DNA of 64,000 nt from Hyphomicrobiales bacterium (GTDB taxonomy: Bacteria; Pseudomonadota; Alphaproteobacteria; Rhizobiales; Beijerinckiaceae). The DNA lies in NCBI GenBank assembly GCA_900470775.1, contig UCBZ01000037.1, positions 1 to 64,000 on the forward strand. The letters run 5' to 3'. The notes beneath the pieces were generated by a model that worked only from the letters and a program-made list of their open reading frames with translations, was not told the origin of the DNA and made no database searches. Shown here one piece after another: positions 1-8,996 of the stretch. The stretch's first letter is position 1, and every line of letters starts with the position of its first letter. The translations under genes were made by a program, and so were the position numbers.

Positions 1-1
1 G

Positions 2-61
2 GCGCTGGTGCTGCTGGCGCTGAACGAGATGGTCCGGCGGATCAGGCGGCACGAGATCTGA
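2..61 (+). CDS. 3' end of an unidentified gene (partial)
   Basis: The window opens inside a reading frame that reads ALVLLALNEMVRRIRRHEI and stops with TGA at 59-61. A hydrophobic run followed by an arginine-rich tail suggests the cytoplasmic end of a membrane protein. The rest lies upstream of the window, so no family can be named. It converges on the minus-strand gene that ends at 71. Confidence 0.4.
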   Translation, partial: ALVLLALNEMVRRIRRHEI

Positions 62-70
62 AGGCGCCGC

Positions 71-790
71 CTATTTCAGCGCGACCACGATCAGCAGGAA
101 GACCAGCACCAGTGCGATCTGCTTGAGGCTCCAGTTGATCCGCGCCAGCTGATCGGCGGTCGCTTCCAACGGCTCATCGTCGTCGGTCGACTGGGCCGCG
201 GCCGCGACCTGGGGCGGCGCGCCGCTCCAGTCCAGGGTCTCGACCAGCCCGCGCGCCGGAGCGCTGCTGCGTCCATCGGCCTCCAGCCCGAGATGCCAGG
301 CGACGGGCAGGCCCGGCGCAGCTTCGCGCTCGCTTTCGTGCACCCACAGGCTCGTCGTCGCCGAGAGCGAGAGCCCCTGCGCGCCGCCCGACAGCATGTC
401 GCGTCTGAGCGCATCGAACACGGCCGGCGGCGCGAAGATGTCAGCGAAGAACCCGCCGGCATCGTCTTCCCCGTCGCGAAAACCGAGCATCAGCAGGATG
501 CGCCCGTCCTCGCCCGGGGCCAGGGGGCGGATCGTCAGGGTGATCTGGCCGGCTTCGTCGGGGAATCCGGCCCGGTGCAGGCTGTCATCCGCCAGGGTCG
601 CCCGGGCGAGGATGCGCGTGGCGTCATCGAGCCGGCCGTCGCGGTTGGCAAAGCCGCCGACGAGACGCAGTTCGTCCGCGGCAAGACGGAGATGCCGGCC
701 GAGACCCTGCACGAATCGCTCCGGAACGCCCTCGATCGTCATCAGGCCCTGCGCCATCGCGACCTGCCGCATCGCGCCTGTTTCGACCAT
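71..790 (-). CDS. Hypothetical protein with C-terminal membrane anchor
   Basis: I do not recognise a family. The protein has an acidic, soluble body and ends in one hydrophobic helix (QIALVLVFLLIVVALK), which suggests a tail-anchored inner-membrane protein facing the cytoplasm. The open frame continues upstream to 925. I chose the ATG at 790 (MVETGAMRQ) because a G-rich stretch (GCGGGGGTCC) precedes it and the upstream part is arginine-rich and looks non-coding. An internal start at MTIEGVPERF is also possible. It overlaps no other gene and is transcribed away from the MFS gene at 1013. Confidence 0.5.
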   Translation of the reverse strand: MVETGAMRQVAMAQGLMTIEGVPERFVQGLGRHLRLAADELRLVGGFANRDGRLDDATRILARATLADDSLHRAGFPDEAGQITLTIRPLAPGEDGRILLMLGFRDGEDDAGGFFADIFAPPAVFDALRRDMLSGGAQGLSLSATTSLWVHESEREAAPGLPVAWHLGLEADGRSSAPARGLVETLDWSGAPPQVAAAAQSTDDDEPLEATADQLARINWSLKQIALVLVFLLIVVALK

Positions 791-1012
791 CGGACCCCCG
801 CCCCGTTCTCGCCCGGGACGATAGCAGGTCGTCCGCGCCAGACGAAGTCGGCGAACCACAGGTTGCGCGGCGCGGTTGCCCGCCAGACGCATGGCGCGCC
901 CCGGCAAGATCGGGTTGTCACGCATTTCACGAGGGCCTAGAGCGGCAGATCAGGGGCTTACGACCATCCGCGTCCGCCGTCAGGCGAAGGGCGCGCCCGT
1001 AGACAGGCTGCC

Positions 1013-2251
1013 ATGACCGACGCTTCCCAACCTGCCGGGCCTCGCCACGGCATGAGCTTCCGTTCCTTCGTCGCGCTGATGGCCGCGCTGATGGCGACGA
1101 ACGCGCTCGCGATCGATTCGATGCTGCCGGCGCTGCCGGCGATGTCCGAGGCGCTCGGCATCGCCGAGGCGAACCAGCGGCAATGGATCATCACCTCCTA
1201 TCTGCTCGGCTTCGGTGCCACGCAGATCGTCTACGGCACGCTGTCGGACCGCTTCGGCCGCCGGCCCGTGCTGGTGTTCGGGCTCGTCGTCTATGTCGCG
1301 GCCAGCATCGCCGCCGCCTTCGCCGGCTCCTTCGAGACGCTGATGGCGGCGCGCGTCGTTCAGGGCGTGGGGGCGGCGGCGACCCGCGTGCTCGTCGGCT
1401 CGATCGTGCGCGACTGCTATTCCGGCCGCGACATGGCCCGCGTCATGTCGCTGGCCATGATCGTCTTCCTGGCGGTGCCGATCCTGGCGCCGTCCATCGG
1501 CCAGGCGATCCTGCTCGTGGCACCGTGGCGCTGGATCTTTGGCGTGCTGACGATCTTCGGCGCGTCGGTGATGCTCTGGGTGGTGCTGCGCCTGCGCGAG
1601 ACGCAGGCCCCGGAAGACCGCAAGCCGATCGAGCTCGCCAGCGTCGTTGCCGCCTTCCGCGTCACGCTGACGACGCGGCTCGCCGTCGGCTACATGCTGG
1701 CGATGGCCTTCGTGCTCGGCGGGCTCTTCGGCTTCATCAACTCGGCCCAGCAGGTCTTCGTCGACGTCTTCCATGCGCCGGAATGGTTCACCACCATCTT
1801 CGCCCTGATCGCGCTGGGCATGGCGGCGGCCTCGCTGCTCAATGCGCGCATCGTCGGCCGCCTCGGCATGCGCCGCGTCTCGCATGGTGCGCTGCTGGCC
1901 TATATCGCCCTGACCGGAACCCACGCGCTCCTGGCGCTGTCGGGGCACGAATCCCTCTGGAGCTTCGCCGCCTTCCAGGCCGGGGCGATGTTCTGCTTCG
2001 GGCTCGTCGCGCCCAATTTCGGCGCCATGGCGATGGACCCGCTCGGCCATGTCGCCGGCACCGCATCCTCGGTGCAGGGCTTCGTCACTACGATCGGCGG
2101 TGCCCTGCTCGGCTTTTTCATCGGGCAGCATTTCGACGGCACGATCGTGCCGATCACGCTCGGCTTCGCGCTCTGCGGGCTGGCGGCGCTGGCGATCGTG
2201 CTGGTGGCGGAGAAGGGGCGGCTGTTCCGCCCGACCGCCGGGCGACGCTGA
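1013..2251 (+). CDS. Bcr/CflA-type MFS drug efflux transporter
   Basis: This is a 412-aa inner-membrane major facilitator protein with about 12 predicted transmembrane segments. The N-terminal half shows the Bcr/CflA signature: an acidic/Met-rich first helix (LAIDSMLPALPAM) and the loop motif GTLSDRFGRRPV between helices 2 and 3. The family exports drugs such as bicyclomycin, and chloramphenicol in some members, by proton antiport. The actual substrate cannot be read from sequence. The start is ATG 1013, preceded by ACAGG. The gene stands alone, with 235 bp before the siderophore unit. Confidence 0.85.
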   Translation: MTDASQPAGPRHGMSFRSFVALMAALMATNALAIDSMLPALPAMSEALGIAEANQRQWIITSYLLGFGATQIVYGTLSDRFGRRPVLVFGLVVYVAASIAAAFAGSFETLMAARVVQGVGAAATRVLVGSIVRDCYSGRDMARVMSLAMIVFLAVPILAPSIGQAILLVAPWRWIFGVLTIFGASVMLWVVLRLRETQAPEDRKPIELASVVAAFRVTLTTRLAVGYMLAMAFVLGGLFGFINSAQQVFVDVFHAPEWFTTIFALIALGMAAASLLNARIVGRLGMRRVSHGALLAYIALTGTHALLALSGHESLWSFAAFQAGAMFCFGLVAPNFGAMAMDPLGHVAGTASSVQGFVTTIGGALLGFFIGQHFDGTIVPITLGFALCGLAALAIVLVAEKGRLFRPTAGRR

Positions 2252-2312
2252 CCGGAGCGAAGGCGCGGTTTGCGTCGGGTTTCGGCTTGGAACGAGATCA
2301 ATTCAAGGAGAG

Positions 2313-2414
2313 ATGGAAAACAGATTCAAGCTCTTATGCGAAAGTAACCTACCGTCATTACGCTATATTTTAATTTCTCTAATCAAGTATGGCACGATCA
2401 ATTTACAGACCTAA
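2313..2414 (+). CDS. Candidate AT-rich small ORF, 33 aa
   Basis: An ATG at 2313 follows AAGGAG (2305-2310) with very short spacing and opens a frame MENRFKLLCESN... ending TAA at 2414. Codon use is AT-rich (TTA, ATA, AAT), unlike every neighbour. The ORF lies in the leader region of the TonB receptor gene. It could be a short regulatory peptide, a remnant of foreign DNA, or chance. No clear Fur, Irr or RirA site was found in the surrounding AT-rich promoter region (2252-2486). Confidence 0.25.
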   Translation: MENRFKLLCESNLPSLRYILISLIKYGTINLQT

Positions 2415-2486
2415 GTCAAATCTGTGTTGATCTGTTGTTTAGCATTGGGCTACGGCTCCGGGCAGATAAGCTTTCGGAGACGTTGG

Positions 2487-4586
2487 ATGAACCGCTCGAT
2501 CGTGGCGCTGTCGGCCGTTGCCGCTCTTCTCCCCACCTTGCAGGCGAAAGCGCAGCCGGCGCGCGTCGAGCAGCTCGACGAGATCGTCGTGCAGGGAGAG
2601 GCCGCCCGTCGGCCCACGGGCGGCGCGCCCGGCATCATCGCCAATGACGGCTTCGTGCCCAAGACGACCAGGACCGCCACCAAGACCGAGACGCCGGTGG
2701 CGGAGACGCCGCAAACCATCAACACGGTCACGCAGAAGCAGCTGGAGGAGCGCCGCCCGCAATCGCTGACGGAAGCGCTGGGCTACACCCCGGGCGTCCG
2801 GACCGGCGGATACGGCTTCGACCCGCGCTTCGACAGCTTCACCATCCGTGGCGTCGACATCACCTATACCGGTGTTTTCCGCGACGGCCTGCGGGACTTC
2901 AACAGCCCCAGCGGCCTGTTCCGCCTCGAGCCCTATGGGGTCGATTCGATCTCGATCCTGAAGGGGCCGGCATCCTCACTCTATGGCGCCAGCGCGTCAG
3001 TCGGCGTCATCGACGTGATCTCGAAGCGCCCGACGGAAACCCGCTTCGGCGAGATCGAGATCCAGGGCGGCTCGTTCAACCGCCGGCAGATCAATTTCGA
3101 CATCGGCGGGCCGGCGAACCCCGCTGGCACGGTGCTCTACCGGATCACCGGGCTGCTGCGGGACTCCAACACGAGCTTGCCGGGCGTTCCGGACGACCGG
3201 ATCTTCATCGCGCCAGCCGTGACCTTCAAGCCGAGCGACAGCACCAGGCTCACCGTGCTCGGGGAGTTCATGGATTCCAGGACGGGCGGATCGACGGCCT
3301 ACGACAACAATTACGGCACGTTCACGCTCAGGGACGGCACGGTCATCTTCCCGACGATCGGCGCCAGGCGGGCTCTCCTGTTCAACCCGACCTATAACGA
3401 CTTCACCCAGAAGCAGGGCCGCATCGGCTACGAATTCGAGCACAAGTTCTCCGAAACCGTCTCGATTCACCAGAACCTGCGGGTCTCGACGCTCTCGACT
3501 GACGAGAAATTCTCCACCACGGCCTATGCTGGCCGGGTGAAGGAGGATCTCGACGCTATCTCGGCCGACACCTATCTCAAGACCCTGTTGCGCACCGGCC
3601 CGGTCGACCACACCGTCCTGACCGGCCTCGACATCGGCCGCGCCAGCTACGGCTCGCGGATCGGCTATAATCTCGCCGCCATCGCCGATCCCGTCCTTCC
3701 CTATCCGACCAAGCAGCGCCAGACCCTGATCGGCGCCTATATCCAGGACGAGATGAAGGCCGGGCCCTGGCGCCTTCTGCTCAGCGGGCGGCACGACTGG
3801 CTGTCCAGCACATACACCGTGCCCGGCGCCGCGCCCTCCAAGCAGAACGAGGGCGCCTTCACCGGCCGTGTCGGGCTGAGTTATGTCACCGGCTTCGGCC
3901 TGACGCCGTATGTCAGCTATGGCACGTCCTTCAACCCCAACCCCGGCACCGTCCTGAACGGCGGCGTCGCCAAGCCAACCAAGGGCGAGCAGGCGGAGGC
4001 GGGCCTGAAATACGCCGTGCCTGGCTACAACGCCTTCATCAACGCGTCGGTGTTCTGGCTCAAGCAGACCGACGGCATCGTCTATACCGTGGTGGACGCG
4101 GTCAACCGCCAGACGCAGCTCGATTTCGAGTCCCGTGGCTTCGAGATCGACGCAACGACCTCGCTCGACAACGGGCTGAGCTTCCAGGCGTCCTATGCCT
4201 ATACCGACACGGAGATCCTGAAGCTGTCGCCCGATACGGTTGGCAACCAGATCAACAGCGTGCCCCGGCATGCCTTCGCGCTCTGGGCCGGTTATGACGT
4301 TCCCCATGGGCCGTTCAGCGGGCTGGGGATCGGGGCCGGCATCCGCTACACCGGCGCGAATTTCGGTGACGACTACAACCGCCTCGTCATCCGGAACAGC
4401 CCGACGACCTTCGTCGATGCCCGCCTGACCTATGATTTCGAGAAGCTCAGCCCGAAGCTCAAGGGCTTCAGCGCCCAGGTGAACGCGCAGAACCTGCTCG
4501 ACAAGGTCGATCAGGTCTGCACGGCCGGCTATTGCTACTTCAACCAGGGGCGGAAGGTCCTGGCGAGCCTGCGTTACCGCTGGTGA
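2487..4586 (+). CDS. TonB-dependent siderophore receptor
   Basis: This outer-membrane receptor of about 699 aa imports ferric siderophores using energy from TonB. A signal peptide (MNRSIVALSAVAALLPTLQAKAQ) is followed by a TonB box-like DEIVVQGE. A plug domain comes next (about residues 60-180; ETPQTINTVTQKQLEER, FTIRGVD, ILKGPASSLYG), then a 22-strand barrel ending in the aromatic LRYRW. The paired cysteines near the end (CTAGYCYFNQGRKV) are typical of FhuA/FhuE/FoxA-like receptors. The start was set at ATG 2487 because GGAGA lies 6 nt upstream; the longer open frame from 2424 lacks a signal peptide. The gene overlaps the next gene by GTGA, so the products are probably coupled. The siderophore itself is unknown. 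Confidence 0.93.
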   Translation: MNRSIVALSAVAALLPTLQAKAQPARVEQLDEIVVQGEAARRPTGGAPGIIANDGFVPKTTRTATKTETPVAETPQTINTVTQKQLEERRPQSLTEALGYTPGVRTGGYGFDPRFDSFTIRGVDITYTGVFRDGLRDFNSPSGLFRLEPYGVDSISILKGPASSLYGASASVGVIDVISKRPTETRFGEIEIQGGSFNRRQINFDIGGPANPAGTVLYRITGLLRDSNTSLPGVPDDRIFIAPAVTFKPSDSTRLTVLGEFMDSRTGGSTAYDNNYGTFTLRDGTVIFPTIGARRALLFNPTYNDFTQKQGRIGYEFEHKFSETVSIHQNLRVSTLSTDEKFSTTAYAGRVKEDLDAISADTYLKTLLRTGPVDHTVLTGLDIGRASYGSRIGYNLAAIADPVLPYPTKQRQTLIGAYIQDEMKAGPWRLLLSGRHDWLSSTYTVPGAAPSKQNEGAFTGRVGLSYVTGFGLTPYVSYGTSFNPNPGTVLNGGVAKPTKGEQAEAGLKYAVPGYNAFINASVFWLKQTDGIVYTVVDAVNRQTQLDFESRGFEIDATTSLDNGLSFQASYAYTDTEILKLSPDTVGNQINSVPRHAFALWAGYDVPHGPFSGLGIGAGIRYTGANFGDDYNRLVIRNSPTTFVDARLTYDFEKLSPKLKGFSAQVNAQNLLDKVDQVCTAGYCYFNQGRKVLASLRYRW

Positions 4587-5839
4587 GCGCGGTGAACGAT
4601 CAGGTCGCCGGGCGCAGGGCCGCCGCGCCGACTGCCGCCCGTCTGGTGATCGGTCTTAGCGGGCTCTATGTGGCCCAGAGCGTCATCGGCGGGGTGATCT
4701 TCACCGGCCTGCCCGCGGTGATGCGCAAGAGCGGCGCCTCGCTGAACGACATCGCCTTCATCCTGCTGACCGTCCTGCCCTGGTCGTTCAAGTTTCTGTG
4801 GGCCCCCGCGGTCGAGCGCTTCCGCTCCCCGCATGGCGGGATGCGCCGTTCGCGCAGCACGATCAGCCTGTTCGGCGCATTCGCCGTAGGAGCGGTGGTC
4901 GCCTGCGCCCTGATCGGCCCAACGGCGCTTGGTCCGCTGACGGTCGCGATGATGGTGGCGTCGTTCTCCTCCGCGACCATCGACATCGCCTGCGACGGGC
5001 ATGCCGTGGAAAGCTTTGCGGAACGGGATCGCGGCTGGGCCAATGCCGCGCAGGTCGGCGGCGCCTATCTCGGCTCGGCGATCGGCGGCGGCATCTTCCT
5101 GGTGCTGATCGACCATTGGGGCTGGCAACCGGCGACACTGGTCATGGCCTGCGCTCTCGTCGCGCTGACCGTTCCCTTCCTGCTGACGCCTGACGGCGCC
5201 GTTGCGGCCCGGCACGACCGGCCGCCGCAATCCCTGAGGCAGGCCCTGAAGCGGCCGGAGATGCGATCGGGCCTTGCGCTGGTCGCGGTCTATGTCTTCG
5301 GCCAGAAGTGGTCGATGTTGCTGGTCGGGCCGTTCCTGATCGATTCGCGGCTCAGCCTCACGGCGATCGGAACCCTGAACGGCGTCGGCGTCACCTTGCT
5401 CGGCCTCGCCGGTGCCTTGGGCGGCGGCTATGTCCTTCGCCGGGTCGGCGTCTTTCGGACGATGAGCCTGGCGCTTGGCATGCAGATTGCGGTCATGGCC
5501 GCCTTCGCTCTGTTCGCGCATTTCAAGCTCGACGCGCCGACGGCCCTGATGGCGATTTATCTCGTGTCGGCAGGCACGCTCGCATTGGGTTTCGTCGCGC
5601 TCTACTCGGAATTGATGGGTCGCGCCTCGCTCGACCAGGCCGGCGTCGACTTCACCCTGTTCCAGAGCATGGATTCGATCGTCAGCCTCATCGGCTGGCG
5701 GCTCGCAGGCGCCGTCGGCGACGCGCTCGGCTACGCCTTCTGCTTCACGGCCTCGGCCGGGCTCGGCATCGTCGCCATCCTGCTGATGCCGGTCTTCGCC
5801 CGCGACAGCGCGAGCCGTGAAAGCGCCGTACCGCTGTGA
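4583..5839 (+). CDS. RhtX/FptX-type siderophore permease (MFS)
   Basis: This MFS permease of about 418 aa sits in the inner membrane. RhtX and FptX are single-protein importers of rhizobactin 1021 and pyochelin that replace the usual ABC importer. The N-terminal region matches that family (SVIGGVIFTGLPAVMRKSG, LPWSFKFLWAPAVERF, SATIDIACDGHAVE). About 12 hydrophobic segments are visible. I chose GTG 4583 because it overlaps the receptor stop as GTGA; the open frame begins further upstream at 4532. Its position between the receptor and the FhuF-like reductase supports siderophore import across the inner membrane. Confidence 0.85.
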   Translation: MSAVNDQVAGRRAAAPTAARLVIGLSGLYVAQSVIGGVIFTGLPAVMRKSGASLNDIAFILLTVLPWSFKFLWAPAVERFRSPHGGMRRSRSTISLFGAFAVGAVVACALIGPTALGPLTVAMMVASFSSATIDIACDGHAVESFAERDRGWANAAQVGGAYLGSAIGGGIFLVLIDHWGWQPATLVMACALVALTVPFLLTPDGAVAARHDRPPQSLRQALKRPEMRSGLALVAVYVFGQKWSMLLVGPFLIDSRLSLTAIGTLNGVGVTLLGLAGALGGGYVLRRVGVFRTMSLALGMQIAVMAAFALFAHFKLDAPTALMAIYLVSAGTLALGFVALYSELMGRASLDQAGVDFTLFQSMDSIVSLIGWRLAGAVGDALGYAFCFTASAGLGIVAILLMPVFARDSASRESAVPL

Positions 5840-6588
5840 CGACGGCCACTGCGATGACGGCGAGCGATCTCTCGGCCTGCTTCTCGGGCCCGCTGGCCCG
5901 CTTTTCCGGCAGCATCCGCGTCGATGACGGCGCAGCGCATCTGCATGGCCGGCAACTCCTCGACCTCGAGACCCTGCGCGATCTGATCGGCCGGTTCGCA
6001 GCCACCATGCCGGGCGGCGAACCGCGCGCCGTCGTGTCGATGTGGAGTCAGTGGCATTTCTCGAACGTGGTCGTCCCGTCCATCGTCGCTCGCCTCCTCG
6101 CCGGCCTGAATCTGCCCGTGTCCCTGAGCGCCGGCAGCTTCGCCCTGCACGACAATGGCTGCACGGCCGGCGTGTTGATCCCGAGCCACGCCCCGCTCCC
6201 GCCTGCGGAAGGGGCGGCGGCGGGCTTCGCCGGCCTGATCGATTCTCATCTCGCGCCGCTCATCGCCTTCGTTGCCAGCCATTTCGGCGTGTCGTCAAAG
6301 CTGCTGTGGAGCAATGCGGCGGTCAGCTTCGCCTGGGCCGTCCAGCAATGCGCCGATCATCCCGACGTCGATCGCGACGGCCTCGCCGAAGCCAACGGCA
6401 TCCTGACGGCCGTGCTCACGCCAGCCGGCGACCGCAACTTCCTGAGCGGCGCGCTGAAGCCGTCCTCCCTGACGCCCATGGAAAACTGCCAGCGGCGGAT
6501 CTGCTGCCTGAGATATCTGCTTCCGGGCATGGCCGATTGCGGTTCGTTCTGCCCGCTGCCCTCGCAGGCGCGCATCTCCACCAAATGA
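5836..6588 (+). CDS. fhuF: FhuF-like siderophore-iron reductase
   Basis: The protein is about 250 aa and cytoplasmic. FhuF proteins reduce ferric iron in imported siderophores through a C-terminal [2Fe-2S] cluster. The cluster motif is visible near residues 222-240: RRICCLRYLLPGMADCGSFC, that is CC-x10-C-x3-C. E. coli FhuF has CC-x10-C-x2-C. The preceding LLWSNAAVSFAWAV also matches the family. The GTG start at 5836 overlaps the stop of the permease (GTGA); ATG 5854 is the alternative. It is the last gene of the three-gene uptake unit. The following 290 bp (6589-6878) hold no gene I can support. Confidence 0.85.
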   Translation: MTTATAMTASDLSACFSGPLARFSGSIRVDDGAAHLHGRQLLDLETLRDLIGRFAATMPGGEPRAVVSMWSQWHFSNVVVPSIVARLLAGLNLPVSLSAGSFALHDNGCTAGVLIPSHAPLPPAEGAAAGFAGLIDSHLAPLIAFVASHFGVSSKLLWSNAAVSFAWAVQQCADHPDVDRDGLAEANGILTAVLTPAGDRNFLSGALKPSSLTPMENCQRRICCLRYLLPGMADCGSFCPLPSQARISTK

Positions 6589-6878
6589 CCGGCTCTGCCG
6601 TCGATCGAGCGGCCAGCCACGGCTGATGCCCGCGACTGCGGCGCAAATCCATCAAACGCGAAGCTGTGAGGGGTCTGGTATCGGCGAACGGATCGCCTTG
6701 GGCCGGAAGCGCCTGATTCTCGGAGAGCTCTTGGGCTCCCGAAAGCTCTTTGGCCCTCGACCGCCGCCTTCTTGGCGACGGGCATGCCGGGAATCGTCTT
6801 CAGTCCGGATAGATCGATAGAGATTCGCATTGGCTCGGGAAGCGTCGCCGCCGATCGGCCTCCCGCATGGGTTTGAGA

Positions 6879-7088
6879 TCAAGCCGTCTTGAGATTGACC
6901 GCCGAGGACTTGCCGGTCTTGCGATCGGCCTCGAGATCGTAGCTGATCTTCTGACCTTCGTTCAGGCCGCGCATGCCCGAGCGCTCGACCGCGCTGATAT
7001 GCACGAACACATCCTGACCGCCCTGGTCAGGCGTGATGAATCCATAGCCCTTGGTTTCGTTGAACCACTTCACGGTACCCGTGCTCAC
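6879..7088 (-). CDS. CspA-family cold-shock protein
   Basis: This 69-aa single OB-fold cold-shock domain protein binds single-stranded RNA/DNA and acts as an RNA chaperone. RNP1 (KGYGFI) and RNP2 (VFVHIS) are intact. The frame is open to 7124, but the family normally begins MSTGTVKWFN. A GTG at 7088 encodes exactly that start and has AAGGAA about 6 nt upstream, so I use it. It is monocistronic. Whether it is cold-inducible or constitutive cannot be told. Confidence 0.93.
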   Translation of the reverse strand: MSTGTVKWFNETKGYGFITPDQGGQDVFVHISAVERSGMRGLNEGQKISYDLEADRKTGKSSAVNLKTA

Positions 7089-7308
7089 GTGCTGTTCCTT
7101 CAGTCGCTGTTCAGGTCGGCTCATGCCGGCCCGACCCTAGTGTATGAGGCAATTCGCTCAGGTTGCAATGACGCGCCGCACAACGATCGTTTCCGACGCG
7201 CTACGGCATGCCGCCGGAGCAACGCCGCTGGCGAATAGAGGTCTTGCTCCCCGCCTCGCCCTCACGCATGAACGAAGGCGAAGAGTACGCCGCAGGAGTG
7301 CCCCAGCC

Positions 7309-7995
7309 ATGACGAATTACGTGATCGACCCGCCAGCCGTGACGGCCGTTCCGGTAGCGGGTGGCGGGCTCTTCCCGGTGCGCCGCGTCTTCTGCGTCGG
7401 CCGCAACTACGCCGAGCACACGCGCGAGATGGGCGGCGATCCCGATCGCGAGGAGCCATTCTTCTTCACCAAGCCGGCCGATGCGCTGCTGATCAACGGC
7501 GCCGACATGCCCTATCCGACCAAGACCAAGGACCTGCACCACGAGATGGAACTGGTCGTGGCGATCGGAACCGGCGGCAAGGACATCACCGAGGCCGACG
7601 CGCTTGCCCATGTCTATGGTTATGCCGCCGGCCTCGACATGACCCGGCGGGATCTCCAGGCCGCCGCCAAGAAGGGTGGCAAGCCCTGGGACATGTCCAA
7701 GGGCTTCGATTTCTCCGGTCCGGTCGGCGAGATCGCGCCCGCCAGCCATATCGGCCACCCCGCCGCGGGCAAGATCGAGCTCGTCGTCAATGGCGTGCCG
7801 CGCCAGAGTTCGGACCTCGCCAAGCAGATCTGGAATGTGCAGGAGACGATCGCCTATCTCTCGGGGCTGGTCGAACTCGCGCCGGGCGACCTGATCTTCA
7901 CCGGCACGCCCGAAGGCGTCGCGGCCGTGGTCTCGGGCGATGTGCTGGAAGGCGAGATCGCCGGCGTCGGCACCGTGCGCACGCGAATCGTTTGA
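7309..7995 (+). CDS. Fumarylacetoacetate hydrolase family protein
   Basis: This 228-aa FAH-fold enzyme resembles fumarylpyruvate/acylpyruvate hydrolases such as NagK and YcgM. These are metal-dependent and cleave C-C bonds of acylpyruvates. Seen: the substrate/metal region VFCVGRNYAEH, FFFTKPADAL, the acidic metal ligands in HHEMELVVAIG, GYAAGLDMTRRDLQ, and the terminal GDLIFTGTPEGV. The start is ATG 7309, with AGGAG 10 nt upstream; the longer frame from 7144 has no support. It lies 38 bp before a DapA-like gene, so the two probably form a catabolic operon. The substrate is not identified. Confidence 0.85.
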   Translation: MTNYVIDPPAVTAVPVAGGGLFPVRRVFCVGRNYAEHTREMGGDPDREEPFFFTKPADALLINGADMPYPTKTKDLHHEMELVVAIGTGGKDITEADALAHVYGYAAGLDMTRRDLQAAAKKGGKPWDMSKGFDFSGPVGEIAPASHIGHPAAGKIELVVNGVPRQSSDLAKQIWNVQETIAYLSGLVELAPGDLIFTGTPEGVAAVVSGDVLEGEIAGVGTVRTRIV

Positions 7996-8033
7996 CCGGC
8001 CACCGTCCATTCACGTCGCAGAAAGCTACGACC

Positions 8034-8963
8034 ATGACCCTCACCGCCTCCGCCAGCGGCGTCTTCCCGATCGCGCCGACGCCGTTCAATGCCGACGGCA
8101 CGCTCGACTGGGCCTCCACCGAGAAGCTCTTCGCCTTCTATGACGAGATTGGTTCGGACGGCACGACCGTGCTCGGCATCATGGGCGAGGCGCCCAAGCT
8201 GGAACCGGAGGAATCCCTGCGCATCGTCAAGACCGCGGTTGCCGGCATGCCGGGCAAGCCGGTGATCGTCGGCGTCTCGGCGCCGGGCTTTGCCGCGATG
8301 CGCTCGCTCGCCCGCCAGTCGATCGAGCTGGGCGCGGCGGCCGTGATGATCGCGCCGCCGCCCAGCTTGCGCACCGACGACCAGATCACCGGCTACTACG
8401 CCCAGGCCGTCGAGGCGATCGGGACCGACATCCCCTTCGTCATCCAGGATTATCCGCTGACGCTCTCGGTCATCATGACGCCGGCGGTGATCCGCAAGAT
8501 CGTCACCGAAAACCCGTCCTGCGTGATGCTCAAGCACGAGGACTGGCCGGGGTTGGAGAAGATCTCGACCCTGCGCAAGTTCCAGGGCGACGGTTCGCTG
8601 CGGCCGATCTCGATCCTGACCGGCAATGGCGGGCTCTTCCTCGATTTCGAGATGGAGCGCGGCGCCGATGGCGCGATGACCGGCTATGCCTTCCCCGAAC
8701 TGCTGATCGACGTGGTCAGGTTGCAGAAGGCCGGCAAGCGCGACGAGGCCCATGACATCTTCGACGCGCATCTACCGCTGATGCGCTACGAGCAGCAGCA
8801 GGGCGTCGGACTCGCCGTGCGCAAATACGTCATGATGAAGCGCGGCATCCTGAAGAGTGACGCCCAGCGCAAGCCGGGCTCGGCGATCAGCGCGGCGGCG
8901 CGGGCGGAGGTCGACTACCTCCTGTCGCGCGTTGCGAAGATCGATCCGCGCGCGGAGAATTAA
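8034..8963 (+). CDS. DapA-family (DHDPS/NAL) aldolase-like protein
   Basis: This 309-aa TIM-barrel protein belongs to the class I aldolase family of dihydrodipicolinate synthase and N-acetylneuraminate lyase. Recognisable parts are VFPIAPTPFNADGTLDW, the glycine loop LGIMGEAPKL (GTTGE in true DapA), VIQDYPLT at the catalytic Tyr region, and CVMLKHEDWPG carrying the Schiff-base Lys. Departure from GTTGE and the catabolic neighbour argue against lysine biosynthesis. A dehydratase or aldolase acting on a sugar acid or keto acid is more likely. ATG 8034 was chosen; a TTG at 7992 overlapping the upstream stop is possible. Confidence 0.8.
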   Translation: MTLTASASGVFPIAPTPFNADGTLDWASTEKLFAFYDEIGSDGTTVLGIMGEAPKLEPEESLRIVKTAVAGMPGKPVIVGVSAPGFAAMRSLARQSIELGAAAVMIAPPPSLRTDDQITGYYAQAVEAIGTDIPFVIQDYPLTLSVIMTPAVIRKIVTENPSCVMLKHEDWPGLEKISTLRKFQGDGSLRPISILTGNGGLFLDFEMERGADGAMTGYAFPELLIDVVRLQKAGKRDEAHDIFDAHLPLMRYEQQQGVGLAVRKYVMMKRGILKSDAQRKPGSAISAAARAEVDYLLSRVAKIDPRAEN

Positions 8964-8996
8964 AGGCCATACGCCCCAATCCAGCAGGCGCAGCGA

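Noticed and set aside
980..2131. 383-codon minus-strand frame
   Set aside because: It is antisense to the MFS exporter, with an Arg/Asp/His-rich, repeat-like translation and no start context.
2252..2486. Fur, Irr (ICE) or RirA box before the siderophore receptor
   Set aside because: The region is AT-rich, but no stretch fits these consensus sites well enough to report.
6357..6882. Minus-strand frames in the fhuF-cspA gap
   Set aside because: The translations are Arg/Ser/Pro-rich without a ribosome-binding site or motif, and one overlaps the end of fhuF.
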